A stretch of 64,000 nucleotides of DNA from Rhinopithecus roxellana (lineage: Eukaryota > Chordata > Mammalia > Primates > Cercopithecidae), in assembly GCF_007565055.1 (NCBI RefSeq), contig NC_044561.1, positions 33,723,872 to 33,787,871 on the forward strand, given 5' to 3'. The notes beneath the pieces are model-generated. The model did not search any database and was not told where the DNA came from. It was given only the letters and a program-made list of their open reading frames with translations. Positions 50,601 through 59,600 of the stretch are shown here, piece after piece; positions within the stretch are counted from its first letter, which is position 1; each line of letters begins with the position of its first letter. Both the position numbers and the translations under genes were made by a program.

Positions 50601-53600
50601 TCATCACACCCCTGCCAACCTCACCTGTATTGTCACAGACACTCCGGAGCGTATCACTCCTGAGAACCCTGGAGGGTATCGTGCGTCCGAGGAGGCGCCT
50701 AGCCTTGTCCCCATGGAGTCCCTCTCCAGAGCATTACACTGCAGATTCGTAGGTGCCTCGTGCTCCAACACCAGCCGGGGCATTTTATTTTTTAGATCCA
50801 TGATTTTAGCGGTTTGAAACCTAAACACAGAGCCGTGGTCAATCTCAGATATTCTTGTAGGTAACTGTTTGCTGGACCAACCACGAAAGCAGATCCTGGG
50901 CCCGGAAGAACTCCCAGGACAGACCTATGATGCCACTCAGCAGTGCAACCTGACATTCGGGCCCGAGTACTCCGTGTGTCCCGGCATGGATGTCTGCGCT
51001 CGCCTGTGGTGTGCCGTGGTACGCCAGGGCCAGATGGTCTGTCTCACCAAGAAACTGCCTGCTGTGGAAGGGACGCCTTGTGGAAAGGGGAGAATCTGCC
51101 TGCAGGGCAAATGTGTGGACAAAACCAAGAAAAAATATTATTCAGTAAGTGGTTTTCTCATCAGTCAGGGCCTGGAGGCCCAAGAAGTGAAGTGCATTCT
51201 TGTGATGGATATGGTCACTGTCCTCAGAAGGCTTTATTTTCTGATTTAAAAACTTTTCATTTTGAGATTTATTTACAGCTTCTTTTACTCGCAGTAGCCA
51301 TTCTCAGTGATCTGAGATTCACTGGGGAAAATGCAGATACCAGGGATTTCTTTGCAGTTTACATCTTTTAACAAATACTCGTGTAACTCAGATTCTGTCT
51401 AATTGAGACTCCAGGCAGGAGCCTATTCATTGCCTTTGGAAAGTTTACTTTCAAACTTCTCTTGCTAAAGTTATCAGAATATAAGTATTTAAATTCAGTA
51501 AGGAGGTAATAGCAGAGCTGATACATGTGGTCCATGTACATATTTGGTGAGCTCCAAATGGTCACTTTTTTCCCCTTGACAATAAGTTCATCTAAATTTA
51601 GGAGCTAAAGTAACTTATGGCTGCTCCGGGGAAACACATCTGCCACCATATACACAGTCCACTTCAGATCAGCAACTGCCCTGTTAATTTTCAAGACCTG
51701 AGTAAAATATGTGCTCGCTCTCAACCCACAAGATTTGCAAAGTCCCTAGAAGAGAATTATCGTGTGCCCATTGCCTGTATCTTTCCAGGGCATCACCCAG
51801 CCATGCACCATCAGAAAACCTGACACAGTCAGCCAGAGGCAATTCACAGATTCCCTCAGCAAAGCAGCTGATCAGATTCTTCCTTTTAGAATCTCTAAGC
51901 TCCCTCCCGGAATGTCTCCAGAGAAATAGACTTAGGTTGCCATAAAAGGGCTCTTCCTTCCCTAAGGGGTGTGTCTGCATGTATGGCATGAGTGCACTTC
52001 AGTATCTGTCACATCTAATTAGGAATTAAACCAAGTTGGGTCCGGTACATTTATGCACGTCATGGAGTCGGTCACAGACAGGATATGGGATGTCAACAAA
52101 GGGACCGCAGAGTTTTACTGCTAAACAGATGCAAACACAATTAAATAATGCCCAGTGCCATGCAGATCCTTCAACATTATATTGTTTCAATAAAGATCCA
52201 AGATCAGAGTGGACAAAAAGTTACCATGGTTCAGTGATACTAACAGAGATGGACCAAATCAGAAGACATAATTTACAATGGCCCATAGAAACCAGGAGGT
52301 AATCTTTGTGGTGTGCTCAGTACTTAAGATGACACTTTCAGATCTTCTAGTGCTGGAGTGGGGGTCGTGGAAAAGATGGATTGCTTAACACTGGAAATGT
52401 ATTGTATTTCCAAAGCATGATCGTGTTAAATTCAGTGAAAATATAACTATGTCTGTGACAAAGTTTCTACTTTGTCGTTAAATGCAAGTGATTTCCAAAT
52501 GCACATTTTGATTGTTTTTCTCTCATCTGAGTTGAAATATCTTCTATTTTCTATTTCAGACATCAAGCCATGGCAACTGGGGGTCTTGGGGATCCTGGGG
52601 CCAGTGTTCTCGCTCATGTGGAGGAGGAGTGCAGTTTGCCTATCGTCACTGTAATAACCCTGCACCCAGAAACAATGGACGCTACTGCACAGGGAAGAGG
52701 GCCATCTACCGCTCCTGCGGTCTCATGCCCTGCCCGCCCAATGGTACGCTGCTCCCAAGTGTCAGCAACTATCACATGCTACATGTCATTTGTATTCTAG
52801 CAATAATGAATCAGGAAGCTGGGGAAATAATATTAATCTTAGACTGCACAGTTCCACCAATATGCAGATCAATAACAAACACATATGTGAATTTTTTTTT
52901 TTTTTTTGGAGACGGAGTCTCGCACTGTTGCCCAGGTTGGAATGCAACGGCACGATCTTGGCTCACTGCAGCCTCCGCCTCCTGGGTTCACATGATTCTG
53001 CTGCCTCAGCCTCCCGAGTAGCTGGGATTACAGGTGCACACCACCACACTTGGCTATTTATTTATTTATTTATTTATTTATTTATTGTATTTTTAGTAGA
53101 GATGGAGTTTTACTGTGTTGGTCAGACTGGTCTCGAACTCCTGACCTCGTGATCTGCCCTCCTCAACCTCGCAAAGTGCTGGGATTACAGGCATGAACCA
53201 CCATGCCTGTCCATATATGTGATTTTTAAGTTATTATTATAAGCAACAGAATATTCAGAGAACTGGAATAAATAATCACCATTTTGAACTCTATGTATGG
53301 GTAAAATCCATCAGTACTGTTGAGTAAAGAAACTGTGCAAAAAAAAAAAAAAGTTGCATCTTACCCTTAAAATTAACTATTTAAACCCACTAGAATATAT
53401 ATAAGTTTCAGAACTGACAAGTAATACTGTAACATGTTTGTTTTCTAGGTAAATCATTTCGTCATGAACAGTGTGAGGCCAAAAACGGCTATCAGTCTGA
53501 TGCAAAAGGAGTCAAAACTTTTGTGGAATGGGTTCCCAAATATGCAGGCGTCCTGCCAGCGGATGTGTGCAAGCTGACCTGCAGAGCCAAGGGCACTGGC

Positions 53601-56600
53601 TACTATGTGGTATTTTCTCCAAAGGTAACTACACACCAACTGTGCAGAAGCAGTAGGCGTACTGGTGGAAATTATTTGGTAGAATGAAGCCTGCGGATGC
53701 CAGATGTAAACAGCTATTAGTTTGGGGTCAGTTAGATTTTGGAAGGTTTTTATTTTCATCTCTATAACTTCTATATTTTCAAACTTTACACAATGAATAA
53801 AAATTATTTTATAAACAGAACAAGTAAATGTTTTAAAAGCTATATTTAAAAGGTGTAACTCACTGTCAAGGAAGGCAAAGTGTGACCTTAACTTTAAAGT
53901 AACCATGAAAACAACTAGTATTTCCTAAGCACCATTGTAAAGCAGACTCTAAGGTAAGAAAACCTTTTCTATTTTTCTATGATTTACTTAAGAATTCCTT
54001 TGATGAGCCATGGAGATGGGTTTCGAGATCATATACTTTTGCCTGAGGCTTTTGAATAAGTCAAGAACCCTTAATATGAATCAATATCCCTCTAGTTACG
54101 TACGTTACAATATTTGTGTATGGAACATGACTTATTTTTCACAAGTGAGCATTTTCTAAATCTATAGCAGAGTTTTATTCTTATCGTCAGTGTTATACAG
54201 CAATTTACACATTTATAAACAGTTGCTACATTTAAAATCACCTATGGCTGGGTGCAGTGGCTCACACCTGTAACCCCAGCACTTTGGGAAGCCAAGGCAG
54301 GCTTTCACACGATGAAACCCCGTCTCTACTAAAAATACAAAAATTAGCTGGGTGTGGTGGTGCATGCCTGTAATCCCAGCTACTCAGGAGGCTGAGACAG
54401 GAGAATCGTTTGAACCTGTGAGGCAGAGCTTGCAGTGAACCGAGATCATGCCACTGCACTCCAGCCTGGTAAGAGAGCTAGACTCTGTCTCAGAAAAAAA
54501 TTACCTCTGAAACTTGGCCTTCAGATATTTATGACATATTATTGAAAAACAAGCTAATGTCCAATTTATGTAATTTTTTAAATATCATGTTTTTATTAGA
54601 AAAGAATGCATTTTCATTTAAAAATATTACACAGAAGTAAAAACATAAAAATCACCTGAAAATACCACCATCTACAGAGCTATTAACCTGATGAAGTATA
54701 TTCTACTTCAATTCACACACACACACATTCACAACATACAGACATGCATAAAAAGAGTTTTCTATATACATACATATGGAATTCACTGGCTTGTTTATGT
54801 ATATGAGTGTATATATATTATACTCACATGCACAAGCCACAATCTATGTACACACAGTTTTATAATTAGCTTTTAAACTATACACTAATCCCTTTATTCA
54901 AAATATATTCAGTCTCTTCCAGTAAGTCCGTTCATCTAACTTCTCCAGACTCCTTTTTCTATACTAATTTGGTTGCCTCTATTTCAGTGTCTGACAGTTC
55001 AACGCACAATAGGGAATGCTCTCCAACCATGACATAGTTTTGAATGGCAAGTTTAGATTTTCTAATTTGTCATTATCATAACAACTATGCAACAAAGAAG
55101 GATCTTTGCATTCTCAAGCCTGCTCATATTCAGTTCTGCACACAAATGATAGTCCAAAACCCTAAGTCCAAAACACTTTTTTCTATCATAAAAAGCCAAG
55201 ATAGTATCGTGAGAATGTATTATACATACAAGTACCTTGTGTCTCTTGACACATTCAGAGGTAAGCTTAAGAGAGAAACTGTGTAACCTAGACTTATCGG
55301 AAATCTGCTGTCTGGCAATATGCCAAGGATTTTTCAGTTAGATACTTCCAGAAACTATGTTTTTTGGCTTTTTTCTTTTTTCAATGAACTGTCTATGCCC
55401 ATCAAACTCAAAAAATCACAAATCAGACCTTACTAGTTGACCAAAGGAGCAAATACTGACGCACATGTTTCCCACTGCTAATGTGTTTGCCATGATTCAG
55501 GTGACCGACGGCACTGAATGTAGGCCGTACAGCAATTCTGTCTGCGTCCGGGGGAAGTGTGTGAGAACTGGCTGTGACAGCATCATCGGCTCAAAGCTGC
55601 AGTATGACAAGTGCGGGGTATGTGGAGGAGACAACTCCAGCTGTACAAAGATTGTTGGAACCTTTAATAAGAAAAGGTAATGATAGAACCTTTGCCTTTA
55701 TATGAATTGAACAAAGCTTTAGACGCTTGCAAAATTGATAAAGGGGGTTCATATTACATCATAAGCTATGTGTACAAGGAGGTCTAACGTGGCTCTAGAA
55801 ACACATTTTAAATATGAGAAGGAAGAGACAGGAGATGAATAAAACTCTGGTTGCTCAGGGATAACTCATGACGCCTCTGGAAGCAGATAAACTGCAGTAG
55901 CCATGGGAATCAATAGCTGGCAGAGTCGGAAAACTGAAAAGAAAAAGTGGGTGACAGTCCACTTTAGTGATATCTTGCAGATCTATTGTTATTCCTAAAA
56001 CATAATTTAGATAAGGTTGGCTGGTTTCGATCTTAACTGTAGTTTCAAAAACAAATTCTTCTTACACTGTGTTTTCCTTAAGAAAACATTTCTCCTTGCA
56101 AAATGTAAGTTCATGGCAGTGGTGTGGGTAACAATCCTAGTGAAGTATCCTGGTTTATATCTACTCTCTAAAGAAATATATACAGCAGTGTCTGTCTCCT
56201 GCTTCCTCTTGTGGTCCTAGATTACACTTTTGCTTTAAATATTCAAGTTTATAAAGTACCAATTTCTGGCATAAAACATGCTATCAGGTAGGATGACTGA
56301 GTTGACTAGTGTCTGGTAAAATACAGGCTTGCTTTTCTTCCCAAACCACTCTTAGGCTAAGTGTTATTAGTCAAAGGCATCTGTATTCTTGATGTACATG
56401 CTCTGTTGTCTGTAATTTGAGAGTAATATGCAAACCAAATTAACAATAGGATTTATTAAAATAATTTAAAATGTTAATGTAAAAACTATAAATTTCCTCT
56501 GATGCGATTGGAAAATATATGTCTAAAAAATTTATTCTGAGTTAAAATAGGCGTTACTAATTCTATTTGCTAATGAAATAATTATTCACCCAATTGTGTT

Positions 56601-59600
56601 AGACCATCTATGTCAAAAACCCTGCATGCCCAATTATAGCCTGCATTTTTATATGTTTCAAAGGTATTAAACACCTTGGAGATGATCAGTCCAAACTTCT
56701 GTTTTAAAAATGAGATGGACTTTGAAAATACAGGAGTTAGTCAATTCTCCATGGCTGATGAATGCCAGAGAAGAGCAGACACCATAACTGAAATCCTAGA
56801 ATCCACAGGTCACTTTGAAAAAAAAAAGAAGAAATAGAGAAATAGAGAAAGAGAGAGAGAAGGAAGGAAGGAAGGAAGGAAGGAAGGAAGGAAGGAAGGA
56901 AGGAAGGAAGGAAGGAAGGAAGGAAGGAAGGAAGGAAGGAGAGAGAGAGAGAAAGAAAGAAAGAGAAAGAAAAAGAAAAAGAGAAAGAAAGAAAAGGGAA
57001 GGAGGGAGAAAAGAAAGGAAAAGGAAAAGAGGGAGAGAGAGAATTCAGGAATCAGGTTAGAAACAAAATTACTTTTAGAAAGTAATACCTTATACACTTT
57101 ATGGTACATATTCTCTTCTACATAAAGTTACAAACCACTTTTCAAATTGCCAAATTTAGCATTTTAAGTATTTTTGTGTTGACAACTAATATCTGCACAT
57201 GTTTTCACATTAAAAGATGAAGAAATTCATTATAGCAACAAGTGGTATGCAATGTAATCACTCGAAAATTGGTTTGACCAAGATTATATTATGGTACAAA
57301 TGACTTGTTTGAGTATTTCAAAGTTATTACCTAGGGAGGCCATAGTAATTTATATGATTTATAAAAAGGAACATTGATCTCATACTGGAATATTTGTAAT
57401 CAAGCTTTGGCTCAGTGATTGCTTAGACATGTGATCTTTGATTATCACCTAATGTCTTTACCGTGAGATTTCTCAGAAGTAAAGTGGAAATACTAGTAAT
57501 TATCATACGGTTAATAAAACTGTTGTGAAGGTGAAATGAGATAATACATATTAAAATATTTTATCAAGTTTAAGCCTATTCACAATATGACCCTAATCTT
57601 AACTTGCTCCTCCTTCAGTTTTCCTCATCTCAGTAAATGGCAACTCAGTCTTTTTACTATTGAAGCCAACACTTTGGAGTCATGGTTCATGTCTCATTTT
57701 CTCTCACACCCCACATCCATCCATCACCAGATCCTGTCAGTTCTATTTCCACCACATCTCCAGAATCTGGGTGCCCCTCACCACAGCGACCGCTCCCACC
57801 ACAATCCAAGTGTTCATCAGATCTTGCCTGGACTAACACTGCAGTCTTCTCGTGACCTCTGGATCCTTTGCCCCTCAATCTCATCTTACCAAGCAAGGAA
57901 AGCCACAGCTATTACCTAAATCAGATCATTGCATTCCTTTGATCAATAGCCTCCAATGGCTTCCATCTTACTTAGAGTCAATGCCCAAGACTGTTTTATA
58001 ATCTCCAAGGTGCTAAAAGATCTGGCCCCTTCCCTCCTCTGTGTCTTTTCTACACTGTCCCTTTCTCTTGCTCTGCTCTAACCAGAATGGACTTTCTGGC
58101 ACTTCAAAAACATGACACCAGGTATGAGGATGCTGTTTCCTCTGCCTGGAACACTTTCTGCTATTAATGAGCAGTACACCTTCCAGAATCTCTTAGGTTT
58201 CTGTCAAATGTCACCTGCCCAGATGGTGGCTACTGTGCGTGAACAAGAGGGCATCTCCTGCATTCCCACCACTACTGTGTAACTTCTTACTTTACTCTGT
58301 TTCTTCACAGCTCTTATCAATTGATATCACCACATACTTTGTTTGCTGGGAGCAGACTAAAACATCCCTTCCCTGACAGCATGCTTGGATATCAGTGAAT
58401 ACATTTCTTCATGACAGATACTGCCCTTGGCACTGTGCAGATAGCCCTGAACAAAACAAGATTCCTTTACCCTGCTAGCCATACTTTGTAAGAGTTATAT
58501 GAAAATTGCATTCACTTATGGTAGTCAGGAAAGCTGGTTAGTGTCTGGAGTTTAAATGATACCAAGCAGGATTTAAAGAAAGGGAATCAGGAATATCAAG
58601 AGAATCATCTTTTACTAAGGCACTAAAAACTCAGGGCACTAATATTCAGGTTTACCAGTGCTTATGAAACTCAGTTTGAAGACCTACAGCAATACTGACC
58701 ATCATACTAATTCTTATCAAGATGAGACAAGCTCTAAGGAACAAGGGTAGACACCCAAAAAAGCTTTCCTTACCCTTTATTCTTTATTTTACTTACTCCC
58801 TACTGGGCATCATTTAAACTCTGGACATAACCAGAATTTAATTTCATTTAAGCACTATAACATATGGCTGGCAGGGGTCAGGATTTTATGCCTGGGGACA
58901 TAGTGAAAAAGAGCACTAATTGGGAGTCAAGAGCCTGACTTTTTTTTTTTTTTTTTTTTTTTTTCTTTTAAGACAGAGTCTAACTCTGTCACCCAGGCTG
59001 GAGTGCAATGGCGCAATCTTGGCTCACTGCAACCTCCGCCTCCCAGGTTCAAACGATTCTCCCGCCTCGGCCTCCAGAATAGCTGGGATTAGAGGCATGG
59101 GCCACCAAGCCAAGCTACTTTTTGTATTTTTAGTAGAGACGGGGTTTCACCATGTCTGCCAGGCTGGTCAGGAACTCCTGTCCTCAGGTGATCCCCCCGC
59201 CTCAGCCTCCCAAAGTGCTGGGATTACAGGCGTGAGCATGGCATCCAGTCAAGCCTGGCTTTTAAGCCTAACACTGCCACTAATCAGCTCTAAAGTGAAC
59301 TTGTTCAAATACTTTCATATATCCCCATTTCATACTCTTTTCGTGTAAGATGACATATTTATCTCCAACTACCTTCTGTTTAGAGAGATCTCATTCTGTT
59401 ACTCAGGCTGGAGTGCAATGGTGCAATCATAGCTCAATCAAAGACCCAGGCTAAGTGATCCTCCCACTTCAGTCTTGCCAGTAGCTAGGACCGTAGGCAT
59501 GCACCACCATCCCTGGCTTTTTTGCTTTTTGTAGAGACAAGGTCTCCCCTATATTGCCCAGGCTGCTCTTGAACTCCTGGCTTCAAGGAATTCTCCAACA

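Larger units (their letters stand above)
41478..50860 (+). other. ADAMTS5 intron 3 (9.4 kb)
   Basis: It holds four Alus (42405, 44315, 46657, 47243), an A-run at about 48598-48620, a MIR at 49550-49740, a short MIR or L2 tail near 50265-50340, and a CpG-dense patch at 50640-50840 just before exon 4. Intervening AT-rich DNA (42730-44300, 44630-46640, 47600-49540) shows nothing I recognise. Confidence 0.9.

Noticed and set aside
50604..50828. 74-codon minus-strand ORF in the CpG cluster before exon 4
   Set aside because: Too short and without domain; the CpG cluster is reported on its own.
56815..57060. Repetitive ORFs and a possible CRISPR-like array in the purine tract
   Set aside because: It is a pure GGAA/GAAA microsatellite with no spacers; the ORFs are translations of the repeat.
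58920..59348. 142-codon ORF and many similar ORFs (e.g. 4555-4776, 42357-42619, 46718-46969, 52790-53152)
   Set aside because: These are translations of Alu elements, recognisable by the recurrent Alu-derived peptide phrases.
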